Of a DNA stretch of 64,000 nucleotides, positions 26,990-38,349 are shown in pieces; within the stretch, counting starts at the first letter, position 1; each line of letters begins with the position of its first letter. The position numbers were made by a program, and so were the translations under genes. Below the pieces are notes generated by a model. It had not been told where the DNA came from, searched no databases, and was given only the letters and a program-made list of their open reading frames with translations. The DNA lies in assembly GCF_040183065.1 (NCBI RefSeq), contig NC_091117.1, forward strand, positions 103,745,001-103,809,000, given 5' to 3'. Origin of the DNA: Periplaneta americana (Eukaryota; Arthropoda; Insecta; Blattodea; Blattidae).

Positions 26990-27055
26990 CCCGTGGCTCA
27001 GTTGAAAGAACGTCGGAATTCAGATGTCAACGTCTCAGGCTCAAATCCTCATAGT
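26990..27055 (+). ncRNA. tRNA-like sequence (SINE-head type)
   Basis: GTGGCTCAGTTGAAAGAACG resembles a D-arm with A box, and AGGCTCAAATCCTC resembles a B box. The overall length fits a tRNA, but the acceptor stem is not convincing. Confidence 0.5.
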
Positions 27056-27159
27056 TTATTTTTATTTTATTGTTACAGGATAATATAATGTAATAATATA
27101 AGAGAAGACTAACACTAGCATAGGCCTATTCAACTGTATTTTTCCAAATCTAACACCAA

Positions 27160-27586
27160 ATTTATATTATTTATATCGCTAAAAACATAACAGAATATAA
27201 ATGATAATTTGAGTATTATTTATATCGCTAAAGAACGGTACCATAATAGTAGTAAGTTTAATATTACTTATATCGCTAAAGAACGATAATAGAATATAAA
27301 TGATAACTTTAATATCATTTGTAACGCTAAAGAACTATAACAATATAAATGATAACTTTAATATTATTCATATCCCTGAAGAAGGATAACAGAATATAAA
27401 TGGTAACTTTAATATTATTTATATTGCTAAATGATAACTTTAATATTATTTACATCGATAGCAGAATACAAATGATAACTTTAATATTATTTATATTGCT
27501 CAAGAACGATAACAGAATATAAATGATAGATTCAATATTATTTACCGGTATATCGCTAAAGAACGATAGGAGAATACAAATGAGAG
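27160..27586. repeat. Degenerate ~50-bp tandem array, first block
   Basis: About eight diverged units carry GATAACTTTAATATTATTTAT, TATCGCTAAAGAACGATA and CAGAATATAAAT. Units vary in length through small deletions. Confidence 0.85.
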
Positions 27587-27816
27587 GGTCGGAAGCAAAG
27601 AGGTATAAGTGGACTCAAATTGTTTGCGAGAAAATGTGGTTCAAAGTACTCTAACTTAAGATTTCGTAAATTCCGTGAAATTTTTATTTCAATTTTAGTG
27701 TGATGTGGTGAAAAGACGTATCCCTTTGCCACGAAAATTTTAAATGTTTTAGCTTGGCCTGGATGCAATTAACTCATGTTTTTAGAAATATCACTTTTAT
27801 CCCTTTGCTTCTGACC
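27587..27816. mobile_element. MITE inserted in the tandem array
   Basis: The insert is 230 bp with ends GGTCGGAAGCAAAGAGGTAT and the inverted GGTCAGAAGCAAAGGGATAA. It splits the array, whose units resume at 27820. No clear target duplication was seen. Confidence 0.75.
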
Positions 27817-27819
27817 GCA

Positions 27820-27920
27820 TCAAATGATAACTTTAATATGATTTATATCGCTAAAGAACGATAGCAGAATACAAATGAGAACTTGATTATTTATATCCCT
27901 AAAGAATGATAACAAAATAA
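27820..27920. repeat. Degenerate ~50-bp tandem array, second block
   Basis: Two more units of the array at 27160-27586 continue after the MITE (ATGATAACTTTAATATGATT, TATCGCTAAAGAACGATAGC). Confidence 0.85.
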
Positions 27921-27925
27921 CTTTA

Positions 27926-27990
27926 ACAAGGCTCGAACTCACAACTTTCGAATCATTAAGCGAGCACTCTACCGCTACTCTGCGACGCAC
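27926..27990 (-). ncRNA. tRNA-like sequence, minus strand
   Basis: Read on the minus strand: GTAGCGGTAGAGTGCTCGCT as A-box/D-arm and GTGAGTTCGAGCC as B box, with a plausible anticodon arm between them. It is tRNA-derived, with a poor acceptor stem. Confidence 0.55.
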
Positions 27991-28548
27991 AGATATCGAA
28001 TGACTCCATAGTTCCGAAACTGCTTCTACAAGTGCAAGCATCTTGTAACATCATCGTGATTTGAAGTTAACTTAGAAAATATTAGCAGTTCACGAGTACG
28101 GCCACTTTTTTTTTTGCAGCTGTACATGTGTGACTATTTTCCAGACACTCCTAAGTCTCGACTAGGATACATTTTAAAAACCCTAAGTTCATTAAACTTA
28201 TATGACGAGTAGAGCGACTAAATACGTGAGAAGTGTCGAAATAAATCCAACTATTTAATTAAATTAAGTATACAGGCACTAGAGGTGTCAAATTTGTTTT
28301 ATCAGTTTTTATCATTTTTCTCATAACTTGTTTTCACGTAGGCCAGTGTTGAATCCACCTCTTCAATTGCTAACGCAGATAAGAAGTGAATTTAGTCAAG
28401 ACCACCGAAAATCTCGAGAGAAGGGATAGACAAGGAAGAAAAATGAAAATTCAGACGCATGGAGAACAGTAAAGATTTATATATTGAAACTTTGCAACAT
28501 TTTGAATCCTATTTCGCGTTTACATATTTTCTACGAGACATTATAGCC

Positions 28549-28800
28549 ATCCACACCTATGAAGTAACGGTTAGCGCGTCTGGCCGCGAAACCAAGTGGC
28601 CCGGGTTCGATTCCCGGACGGGGCAAGTTACCTGATTGAGGTTTTTTTCCGGGGTTTTTCCTCAACCCAATATCAGCAAATGCTGGGTAACTTTCGGTGC
28701 TGGACCCTGGGCTCATTTCACCGTCATTATCACCTTCATCTCAGTCAGACGCTAAATAATCTAAGATGTTGATAAAACGTCGTAAAATAGCCTGCTAAAA
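28549..28800 (+). mobile_element. tRNA-derived SINE with perfect 11-bp target duplication
   Basis: The head has A-box GGTTAGCGCGTCTGG and B-box GGGTTCGATTCCC. The body contains ACCTGATTGAGG, TTTTCCGGGGTTTTTCCTCA and TTCATCTCAGTCAGACGC. The 11-bp duplication ACATTATAGCC lies at 28538-28548 and 28801-28811. It is the best preserved of four copies in the window (others near 19.2, 22.3 and 61.7 kb). Confidence 0.95.
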
Positions 28801-28970
28801 ACATTATAGCCCCTTTAATTTCAATTATAATTATAATTCTATGGTAGACCTATGAAACTAAGAGCTTCACGCTATCCCAAGATAGTAGTCATTGTCTGAA
28901 CATTCCCAAGGATTTTAACAATTCAACACAAGATTTCCATAATATCAGTCTATAAAAACCATGTTCTTAC

Positions 28971-29106
28971 CAAAATTTAAAAAAGCTGTTACGATTACAC
29001 GTTCCAGGATGGAAGCCTTCGTGACGTAGTTTATGAAGCCAACCACTTGTACGGCGACACTGATGATCTTGCATATGAACCAAGGAATAACGCAGTCCAA
29101 AGACTT
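28971..29106 (-). CDS. Membrane-protein gene, penultimate exon
   Basis: The acceptor CTTAATCTGTGCAG precedes base 29106 and the donor GTAAGAAC follows base 28971. The exon is 136 nt: 45 codons in phase 0 plus one base, a G completed by the next exon to Gly. It encodes KSLDCVIPWFICKIISVAVQ followed by VVGFINYV, a membrane helix, then KASILERVIVTAFLNF, the start of the next helix. The IPW at the head of the helix recurs in the preceding exon. Confidence 0.85.
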
Positions 29107-29483
29107 CTGCACAGATTAAGAGAAACAAGAATCAGATTATGTATACTACTATAGTGCAACGTACCAACGGAAACAGACAACGGCTGTGTTTTTTTAACTG
29201 GCCGCAAAACGGTACAGTTAGCTGCATAAATTCAACCTAAATATAAGTTAGCTTACATTAATACAATTAAAACTAATCCTGATGTCATATACAAGAGCAT
29301 GCTTAGTAATCAAGATTTAGAATGTTGAGAAGCTACATTTTTACATATACACAATGGTTCGTTCATCGAAAAATTGATATTAGAGATATTATAAAGAATG
29401 TTCTTAACAATGGTTCCAATGTAGTACGCATCAAAACAAGAAATAGAAGTCCTACAAACATGGTTCCTAAAATTAATATCTTT

Positions 29484-29680
29484 TGAGAAATGAGCAAATG
29501 TATATCACTGTGAGAGCAGCATATCTTCCACTGTGAGCTCTTTGGCAAGAAACAAATGAGGAAACAGAATGCAACCGTTTGTCATGAAGCGATTCGTTTC
29601 TTTCCCAAGAGCTATAAAAGTAAAGATATGCTGCTCTCACATTGAAGGTAAATATTTTGCTCATTTCTCATAATGATCAT
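29484..29680. repeat. Inverted-repeat element, possible MITE
   Basis: The left part TGAGAAATGAGCAAATG then TGTGAGAGCAGCATATCTT matches the reverse complement of 29625-29675. Arms of about 80 bp with small gaps surround a short loop. No target duplication was identified. Confidence 0.75.
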
Positions 29681-29775
29681 TTTTAGGGCTCATATTACTG
29701 TTAAACAAAACATGGTCCGATTCAATAGCTACGAAACTTACCCGACTCTTACAGCAATAATTGAAGACTAACATT

Positions 29776-29983
29776 CTAAATGTGCTAAGTGCAACTTTTT
29801 TCAAATTTCATTTTATTCATTCTAAGGGAGGAACATCCATATGAGAATATCATAGTGACCTGTCTTTGTCGTAACTCAACTGCAAGCGACTCATTCGTGC
29901 GCCAAAAGACTGTTGTATCTCAAGAATGGATGTTTTTTTTCATCAGTACCTCAAAGTTGTTTCCTACACTTAGCACATTTTAA
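29776..29983. repeat. Small inverted-repeat element, possible MITE
   Basis: AAATGTGCTAAGTG at the left matches AAATGTGCTAAGTG on the opposite strand at the right. Imperfect pairing continues inward to about 70 bp (AACATCCAT-TGAGA). Confidence 0.6.
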
Positions 29984-30054
29984 ATAATTCCTCAATTACT
30001 GCACTGTGGAATCAATTTACGTTTAATAGTACGATTACAGACTAATGTAGTGTC

Positions 30055-30694
30055 GTGGGCTGGTGTTACAATCTTTCAGGGATGATGGGGAAGGGCACAT
30101 GTATCAATCTGAGATCAGGAACCCTGGTCCGGAAATGACAGAGTCGAAAGTTATAAGCAAAAATAGCTGTGTGAAAATGGAATTGTAATTTCGCACCACG
30201 TGCCCTCCTTCCATTAACCTTTGGAACAGTCGTGGAAAGATGGTATGGGCCGGATGTCTTCTACGTGGGTACTTCGCCCGATACAATCTGTGAGCTTGTC
30301 TACTGTTCCCATTGGCTCATCCGTACTCGAAAATCATATCTGCATATTCCGCTCTCGTGTACTCCTCCATTTCACTAGGACTGATCGGCTGGACACTGCA
30401 ACTTGTACACACACACATACATTGCTGTCTACAGACGTGCATATCAGGACCGATGATGTCCGTTACACATTACGCTATCTGCATTGCTTTAATGTAGTTT
30501 CCTGTCCCCACCCCGCAGACAGCGCATTGAATGGACTACTGTAAGTAGACAATGTAAACAACGTCAGATGAATACAGTATGTGTAAGATATACTGACAAA
30601 TACACTTAAATAAGATGTAAAGGGGAATAAAATTATTTCATTTTCACACAACTATTTTTGCTTATAACTTTCGACTTAGCCCGGAAACACCCTG
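30055..30694 (-). mobile_element. DUF4817-HTH element, non-autonomous copy 1
   Basis: The ends repeat those of 48143-48869: CTTTCAGGGATGATGGGGAA at the left and an inverted CAGGGTGTTTCCGG end at the right, next to TA. The interior holds one HTH-domain relic on the minus strand (30194-30370). The left terminus is less well defined. No catalytic domain is present. Confidence 0.75.
30194..30370 (-). pseudogene. DUF4817-type HTH domain fragment
   Basis: From an ATG at 30370 the frame reads MEEYTRAEYADMIFEYG, a TGA stop, then ANGNSRQAHRLYRAKYPRRR and FPRLFQRL. The pattern fits the N-terminal helix-turn-helix (DUF4817) of arthropod mariner-like transposases. The copy at 48549-48722 has a stop at the same codon. 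Confidence 0.75.
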
Positions 30695-30699
30695 TACAG

Positions 30700-31600
30700 A
30701 TCAGAACAATAACGTTATTTTCAACTATAACATATCACTAACATAATCAATTTCACTCTAAAGAATGAAGGATGGGAATATGGACGAAGTCTTTAAAACG
30801 TCGAGGTACATAAAATAGATAAATTCAAAAATAATTTACAGAGTGTAGTTAACATAATATAAACTCAATCTTTTTCGTATTTTTCACAACTGGAATTATT
30901 GCATAACGTTGTTATAAAAACGTTAACGATGAAATATTAAATAAAATAAATAAGAATTAAATATAATATGAAAGGGTTATGCAAGTTTAATTATTGAATG
31001 TTTTAAATAATTTTTATGACTTTATGAACAAAGACAAAAGATAGCACATTAACATTTTCTTTTATTCTCACGGGGTTTTAACATCGAAAACTTCCATCAT
31101 AGCCAATACACCACGAGGTGCTGACAATCATTCGATAAGGAAAGCCTTGCTAAAGCATCAGTTAAAATAAAATTGGCATTTTCTCTTCCAAGTAGTTTAT
31201 AATCTTTGATTGTATAGTATGCGCCAAAACAAACGGTACTGGAATTATCGCTCATCTACTGTCCACATTTCTCTAGCAACGAAGTATGTATTAATAGGGT
31301 ACAGGGAAAAAACGAACAAGGTCGCAACTCCTTTAAGGGTGATGTTATCTAATTCACTGTATCATTACAAACTTTAGTGTTATTTTTACCAAAAGTGATA
31401 AAGGAGAATTAAAACCACGGATACACTCATCATTTCCTTCATTTCAAATAGAAACACCAATAAATTTTGCAGTAATATACTGAAATAGATCATTATCTCG
31501 CCTTTAATGGAAATGTGACATTGTTCGTTTTTTCCGTGTACCCTTTTATTTATATTTTATTTATTCATTTTTCATTTATTTTTATGTAATAGGCTATAAT
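30700..31600. other. Intron sequence, no recognised feature
   Basis: AT-rich sequence within the host gene intron. A segment near 31210-31255 resembles the reverse complement of 33410-33450. See the paired HTH fragments below. Confidence 0.45.
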
Positions 31601-31645
31601 AATTTGACATATTGTGAATTCAGCGTTGTGTTGATTTCTGCAGTA

Positions 31646-31801
31646 ATGGTTCTCACAAAAGAGGAGGTGTTTATTGTCAAGCATTATTTCCGGCCATACG
31701 TAGTACTGAAATTACAAACAAATCTGAAAATCAAAGTAAGTCATAACATGCCAGGTGACAAAACTGATCCCGTACGACTGAACTTCTCGACTATAGCTAA
31801 C
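31646..31801 (+). pseudogene. DUF4817-type HTH domain fragment
   Basis: An ATG opens MVLTKEEVFIVKHYFRPY, the first helices of the DUF4817 domain, then similarity fades. A shared block GCAAGAATGATGGATG follows near 31820. A better copy of the same family lies inverted at 33124-33330. No catalytic domain follows. Confidence 0.65.
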
Positions 31802-31896
31802 ATTTGAAGAGTTCCCTGCAAGAATGATGGATGCCACTTTCTTGTCGAAAATGAACGAAGACTGTCAATGCATAGCTTAAGACATATAGAATGTAC

Positions 31897-33045
31897 GGGC
31901 TACTCCATATGAAATCGATCAGTAAAAAACCTCGCATTTTTTAATACTTAATTTTTTCCCTATTTATACAAGGTGCTGAGGAGAGTGCATTTTCAAAAAT
32001 ATACTATCGAAAGTCGAACGGTTTTCGTACTATTGAGCGACAAATTTAGCGTATTTTATAAAAACAAGCCTCTTTCAGTGCTCAGAACTCTGGAACCATT
32101 TACTGCAGAAAGTTGAACGGGAGCTCATTTTGAAGCCGACATTTAGTAGATTATGATAAGAAGTAATACTTATTTTTATTGTATACAGAGAGACAGAATC
32201 TTATTTTACTTACTAATTTTTGGGCTTTTTGCCCATTTGTAAAAATGTAAAAAATATTGTTAAAAAACCTTGCATTATTAAGAGGGATTCGGCATTGTTT
32301 GCTTAGTGGCTCGGCAATAAGTTTCGAGGGTATTAAATAAATTATTTTCACACGCCTAGACTTGAACGGCGCAGTACCCCACACACTGGCCGAGAGCTGA
32401 AGATAAGCGAGCATTGGGCGTCATTTTACTCCTGTGTTTATGAAAACTTGTGATAAAACTAGCCCAGCCATGACTGCTAGACGACACATCACGTGTTTTT
32501 CTCCTGGCCTTGCTTGTCTCGACTATCTCCCGTCTCAGTCAGCTGGTTAGTTCACACGCGTACTATTTATTTTCTTTATTTGATATTTTCAATACTTTCT
32601 TATCAACAAACCACCAGTAAAAAATAAGCGTTTATTTGAACTTTCAATGCGGAATCTAACCATATATTTTAAAAATATTTTTTTTCGTGGGCAAAGGAGT
32701 CTTAATGAAGAAAAATCGAAATTTCTCCATTTCCATAAAAAGTAAGAAAAACTGTTTACATGTCAATATAAACTATAATTTCTCAGTATCAAAATAAACC
32801 GTAATTTTGATCATTGGATGAAAGGGTTTCGGAGCCACAACAGTTTAAAGTTGCTAATTTTCTGAAAATACGATAAATTTAAATATTTTATATTTAAACA
32901 CTATGAAGTTCTGATGCCTCAAACTTTGAACAAAGCATTGTATCACAGTTGTCAACGGACAGAAAAAGTTTTATTGTATTTAAAAATTGCAAGGTCAATT
33001 TTCTCTATATTTCGGTCGATTTGAGATGGAATAGAGTTATTTATG
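31897..33045. mobile_element. Possible DNA element between the two inverted HTH fragments
   Basis: The left CTACTCCATATGAAATCGATC resembles the inverted right CTATTCCATCTCAAATCGACC. About 1.15 kb lies between them, with no coding sequence that I recognise. No target duplication was found. Confidence 0.4.
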
Positions 33046-33123
33046 GCATTAACACTGATAGTCATTGTCCAGTAATGATCGGAAAATCACAGTTAAGCTT
33101 TGAGCGCTAAGAATTTCAAACTT

Positions 33124-33330
33124 TCAATTGCTTCTCCTGCAAAATGTATTCCAAATGACATCCATCATTCTTGCAGTGGACTCTTCATTTGGTTTTATTT
33201 GGTGCCGCATTGTTAAAACGCTCCTGGTACTGCTCTTTGGCGTTGCGCAGCTCGGCCCATTCTGACGCCCCACTCCATAAGACAGGAAATAATGATCGAC
33301 AATAAACACATTCTCTTTCGTGAGAACCAT
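33124..33330 (-). pseudogene. DUF4817-type HTH domain fragment
   Basis: The minus frame starts at ATG 33330 with MVLTKENVFIVDHYFLSYGV then GRQNGPSCATPK. It is recognisable as the DUF4817 helix-turn-helix of mariner-like transposases. The later part is in another frame (around the ERFNNAAPNKT-like segment), so there is a frameshift. It forms an inverted pair with 31646-31801. Confidence 0.75.
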
Positions 33331-33579
33331 TTTAGCAAATCTTCACTATAATATGTATCAACAATACAATAATGAGAGATAAACTACACCATGGATACGA
33401 TACGTACTTATACGCAGTATCAGTGCGAGAATTTCAGTACTGTTGGCGCATACCGTATTATCATTTGAGGGTATATTATTGTTCTACAGCGATGAATTTG
33501 GGCAATATGTTACGACAGCAATAGTGGAAAAAAATTAATACACGTGAAAATAAAAACTAAAAAAAAAAAATCAAGAAAT

Positions 33580-33690
33580 AACGGAGGTCGAATACGGCAA
33601 CTTTTGCTTCTTTGAACAATAGTTCGTATTCCAGCAGGTAGTCAAGCATTTTACCAATGAGCTACTGCCACTTAGGGAATAATTCTTTGC
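33580..33690 (-). ncRNA. tRNA-like sequence, minus strand
   Basis: GGCAGTAGCTCATTGGTAAA on the minus strand resembles a tRNA D-arm with A box. A weak B-box candidate follows. It is probably a SINE head. Confidence 0.4.
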
Positions 33691-33699
33691 CAATGTGCA

Positions 33700-34915
33700 T
33701 TTCACAGGTGGTGAAAATCGCGGACACCTGAAGACTTATTTGTATACATGGAAGTTTCGTGAGTTATATCATTACCTAAATTAGAAACATAACGGCAGAA
33801 CAGGGTTAGGTTCGTTCTAAAGGCGTGGGAGGGAAAACTGCGAGTGGAATCAGATAGTATGATGCAAAATGTCTGTACAGCTATTAATTAGTAGAGACGT
33901 TTCTCAGACTGCCGGTTTTTCTTACCATTAGTGTACTCTGTGCGTGTTATTTTTATGTTACGTAAAATAGAGAAAATGAGTTGCATTGTTAAAAGCATGG
34001 TTATCCTTATATTGGGGCTCATTATTAAAACAATATAAACATAAATACAAGTGATCGTACTTAGTAAATGTTAATATGTTTAAAGTGCTTAATTTCAAAT
34101 ATACACAAGTAGACTTAATGGGAAAAGTAAAACTATCATCCATTTCAATTTTGTTATATATGCAATAAATGTGTTTATTAGGAGAGTTTATTCTGAGAAA
34201 TTTAACGGTTTTATATACCGATATTTCCAACTTAATACCATTTGAGTGCAAAACGTATTAGTGTAAATTAGTATGAAACTGTGCAAATTGTTCGAACACT
34301 GCGAACACAACAAAATCAGATTTAGAAGTTTCTTTCGATGCTGGTAAGTAATGAGTAGACTGATGTACTAATTCCTTACGTATCTATATAGGTGGGAACA
34401 ATCCTATAATAGAAATTAATTCCATAAAAATTAGTTCCACAAATTATTCAATATTCAGTGAAATATTAATTATCAGTCTACACACACATACACATATACA
34501 CACGAATATACAATTTCGTACAAGGTAATTTTACACATTTCATTAAATATCCTACACAAAATTTTAAAATTACTGATTATTACTAGTAATTATAAACAAT
34601 TATGACTCCGTATGCGACGATAAAACATCACGATTATGAATTATTGTAAATCTTTGTAAAATTTCATGTTTCTAAATAAGCCTATACTAGTTAACCTACC
34701 GAGCGAGTTTATAATTTATATTGGGCCTCTACGACAAAGAGAGAACTATTCTAAAACTGCAGAAATGCCCCCGTACAATAATAGAGTACTAATTAAAGAA
34801 ATATGTAGCAAGTAACAATGCTTTGAATGCATTAAACTATTACGGTGTCAAGGCCCAAGAAAAAATATGGAATAACCGAAACGAATGTAGCTAGGCCTCA
34901 AGGTACTGTGTTTTC
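33700..34915. other. Intron sequence, no recognised feature
   Basis: AT-rich sequence with short CA/TA-rich stretches (34480-34515). No coding or repeat structure was recognised. Confidence 0.5.
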
Positions 34916-34925
34916 GTCCGACGAG

Positions 34926-36715
34926 CAGTGGCTGCTCGTGACCAAATTATTTAGTGGGGCACAACTTATAACACTAATATTGAATTAATTGAACCCATAG
35001 GTTCCTTACTACACGAACATAGGCTTGCCATACGGAATAATTGCTGAAAATTTCAATAGCAAAATGTATTATAAAGAATGCATTATAAACCAACCTTTCT
35101 ATTTATAGATGTCCATTCTTCGGTCCTTAGCTCGAACAAATACTTCGATAACTCGCTGATTGAAGTTGGGTATCAAACGAACCATTTTACTCTCAATTGA
35201 AAACGCTGCTAATGCTGTCAGTCTTTCTTGGCTCATTGCGTTCCTGAGGAAGGTTTTTATTATATTTAAAGTAGAGAAGCACCTTTCACTTTCCACAGTT
35301 GACATGGGTATTGTAACAATGATGCTTAGTAATCGAACACATTCGTGAAATGTTTCTTGCATATTGTTGCGCAAAAAGAGTTTCAAAAGTGCTGCAGCTC
35401 CTTCGGCCGCACGCAAGTCTACCCTGGAATATAGCACTTCAAGCTCGGTTCTGAGCGTAGATTTGTCCACTTTTGAATATGTGTTGACAGTTGCCGCAAG
35501 ATCTTTCTCTGAGAACCGATTACAATATTCTTGAAAACTAGATACACGGAAAAGTTTGGCAGCCGCCAAGTGGCCTGTGAAACGAAATTTTTCTTCTGCT
35601 TGCGACACAATAATATCACACTTTTCCAATGCACCGACTCGTTTTTGTTGATCGACATTTCGATGTCGTCTAGTAGGGACCGGATTGTCGTCATTATGTT
35701 CTCCTAAATCAGAACGAATCCTTCTGATGTTGCGTTCTTCTCTTCGCATCCACACAACCATTTCGCTTCATCATACATAGAGCTATTAAATTCTCTGTTG
35801 AAAATTCTGTGTTTGCCTTCTATGTGCTGTATAATGACCATATAAGGCCGGGGTGTGCCTATATTCTTGGCGCGAACACTGCTGTCGAAATCTAATTGCT
35901 TTCCAATTAGTTCACTAGCTTTATTCATATTGAAATGAACAATCATACAACGAACACTAATGTAGCTAACGTCACTACTTCAGGAAGAGAATTATTAACA
36001 CCACTGAGAATTGCCGCTACGAATACAAACGCGGTAATCGAGACATGTATTTCGTACGGTTTCAATGTTGCCAACACTCTTAATAAAAAAGCAGCCTACC
36101 ACAATTTTGAATATAGGTAAATTACTATATTAACAATGTTAAATAATTTAATTTTAGTAGCTAAATTAATCAGAAAATATAGTTAAGCATTGCCTCTGAT
36201 ATGAAGTATAGCAATTATAGTAACTAATCTAAAAAAGCTAGATCTAGCTACAGAATAGCTAAGATGGCAACTCAATTGGTTCTTCGGGCCATAGCAGTGT
36301 TACCATCATTCATACTTCTATATGTAACGGTAGCTTCCTTTTCGTCCGCATAGCGTTCTACACGTTGTTAAAACCATTTGCGCATGTGCAAAGAATGACC
36401 ACGCGAATTTCTGTGCCCTAGCCAACGCTTCCCCTTTCATCTTCACGCCCCGCAAACCCATCACGTTACACCGCTCTCCACGCACTTGAAACTCTAGTTA
36501 TCTGTGCGCATGTGCAAAAGATTGGCACTAGAACTACGGTGCCCGAGAGCTGAAATCCTTCACATTTCACAGTATGTTTATACCTCTTAAGTCATTAAGT
36601 TTTGAGCAGATAATTTTAAACAAAAATTGCTTTATTTTTTTGTGGGGAAAATAAAACGAATTGGGGGGGGGGGGTGCGCACGTGCCCATGTGGCCCTTAA
36701 TGCGAGCCGCCACTG
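34926..36715 (-). mobile_element. Internally deleted hAT element with perfect 8-bp duplication
   Basis: The ends CAGTGGCTGCTCG and the inverted CAGTGGCGGCTCG bound 1,790 bp. The target duplication CCGACGAG is at 34918-34925 and 36716-36723. It contains a fused transposase remnant on the minus strand. It is too short for a full-length TTF-type hAT and is a deletion derivative. Confidence 0.93.
35099..35946 (-). pseudogene. hAT transposase remnant (TTF/ZMYM type), internal deletion
   Basis: Frame one (35946-35704) covers the N-terminal part: a leader and the start of a TTF-type zinc finger, NSSMYDEAKWLCGCEEKN. Near 35730 similarity jumps to a downstream part of the protein in another frame (35761-35099). 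That part ends with the C-terminal dimerisation region VESERCFSTLNIIKTFLRNA and RLTALAAFSIES. The catalytic core between them is gone. Intact ends and a perfect target duplication imply that the deleted form was mobilised in trans, or was deleted after insertion. Confidence 0.9.
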
Positions 36716-37082
36716 CCGACGAGTGACAAATAACGGAATATAAGCTTAGCAGTTAACTTTTTAATAGTTTATTCAACAACTCTGTATCAAGTAGGCCTAC
36801 TAGATTATTTAGCGTCGACGTAATTTATAGCTTGAGTCTGAAGGTATAGCCCCGATCTAGCCCGCCACGTGGTGAAACGGTAGAATTACGTTATTTTGCT
36901 GCTGTGCCACGCGTGCCATGCATCAAGTCCTACGTACAGTAAACAACACTTGTAGTAGGACCTCCAAGCTCCATGCAATTCGGTCAGTCTGATAGAATTT
37001 GTCCGTGTGTAATATTTTAATTAATGAAGACATACTTATACTTCGCTCAGTAATGTCTGACAGGTGACGTAAATATTGACGG

Positions 37083-37131
37083 CAGAGAAGAGAGAGGGGG
37101 GGAGAGAGAGGGAAGGAGAGGGGAGAGAGAG
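37083..37131. repeat. (GA)n-rich purine tract
   Basis: Imperfect GA/GGA repeats run through this 49-bp segment. Confidence 0.85.
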
Positions 37132-37314
37132 AATTGCCGTTATGTAACAAATGTATGTTTTAAGTATAAGAATACGATATTGCCATGAATACGAATAAGA
37201 TATTGTCACTTGTTTTATAATTTAAGATGCATCTACACGGTTCAACTTTTCTTTCAGCTTTACGCATTCAAGCAATGCAGGCAAGATTAAAATTTAGTAT
37301 TAATATATAGAGTT

Positions 37315-38345
37315 ATTCAAAAGTAAGTTCCCATTTTGAAACAACTATCTCGTGTACATATCGGCAGATTGGTTTTATGTAGGTACCATTATTATTTGGA
37401 ATGTTTGGTTTTTTTTATCGTTGCACGTCTCGTTGCTATGGTAACTGTCACATTTGTATAAACAATAATTGTTCAGAATACAGACGGCAGTTGTAGGAGA
37501 GTAATTTTAATCATTTTTACAATAGTTTTACCTTTACTGTTCGAATTGGCCTCCTTCAGTGCTATTACGAATGCAGTAGACAATATGCATAATGCATTGA
37601 GAAGATATCGAATGTTACATGGAATGGACATCTGAGGCACATTTCGAATTGAACGGAGCTGTTAACACTCATAATAAAATTGCAGGATATGGGCAGAAAA
37701 TAATCCGAACACAATTATACAGCAAGGATTACATATCAAGGTTACTGTCTGTGTGATTTTACGTCACATTTCATAATAGGACTATATTTCTATGAAAAAA
37801 TGGAAAATGAGCAAACAAAAACACTGACGGTAACCGGGCAGCGATATTATCAAATGTTGAAAGACTTTGCAATATCAGCGTTACAGAATCATGAAATCGA
37901 AAACATTGTTTTTATGCAAGACGGCGCTCCACCTCACATACACAATTTCAAAACACTAATGCGCAACACCACATTTGGTGATTGTGTGAATAGTACGCAT
38001 TTTCCGAATAGTTGGTCTTCTAGATCACCAGATATAAATCCAGCCGACTACTACGTAGTTATGGAGTTATCTAAGAGAAAAGGTATTTCTTAGTAGATCT
38101 ACTACACGTGAGGAACTGAAACGGTCAATATCGAATGACATTGAAAACATCCCTAGGAATGTGCTTACTAATGCCGTTTATAGCATAGAAGAAAAAGTTT
38201 TATTGAACACGGTAGTGGTCATTTAATTTTTTCGTGTTTTAATAAAATTCCATTTCTTTACGAACAAATTGGTGTTTTTATTTTTGTGGAATATAAAAAT
38301 TTGACAAACTTCTTACCATTTCAAAATGGAAACTTACTTTTGAAT
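37315..38345 (+). mobile_element. mariner-like element with 27-bp TIRs
   Basis: Left ATTCAAAAGTAAGTTCCCAT and inverted right ATTCAAAAGTAAGTTTCCAT match at 26 of 27 bases. At about 1.03 kb it is shorter than usual for a full mariner, and the DNA-binding part of the transposase is missing. TA flanks are not clear at the right end. Confidence 0.9.
37625..38226 (+). pseudogene. mariner-like transposase pseudogene
   Basis: The catalytic domain is spread over frames: WTSEAHFELNGAVN near 37625, a DFTSHFIIGLYFYE-like region near 37760, then an open frame 37800-38093 with VFMQDGAPPHIHNF and SSRSPDINPADYYVV. A tail TREELKRSISNDIEN in another frame ends at TAA about 38226. The second catalytic Asp (MQDGAPPH) and the SPD-NP-D block are visible. 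The N-terminal HTH is absent and there are at least two frameshifts. Confidence 0.85.
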
Positions 38346-38349
38346 GATC

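Larger units (their letters stand above)
26391..28126. mobile_element. TIR-bounded composite unit with three tRNA-like modules
   Basis: The left end TGTACAGCTGTCAAAAGAAA and following AAGTGGCCG match the inverted right end TGTACAGCTGCAAAAAAAAA and AAGTGGCCG. No transposase is visible in the 1,736 bp. The interior holds tRNA-like sequences near 26519, 26990 and 27990 (the last on the minus strand), a degenerate tandem array and a nested MITE. No target duplication was recognised. The ends could be those of a DNA element that accumulated SINE-like inserts. Confidence 0.6.

Noticed and set aside
30221-30544. 107-codon plus-strand frame with a twin at 48372-48725
   Set aside because: Both are antisense shadows. 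The HTH pattern is on the opposite strand, and the similarity between them reflects the shared element.
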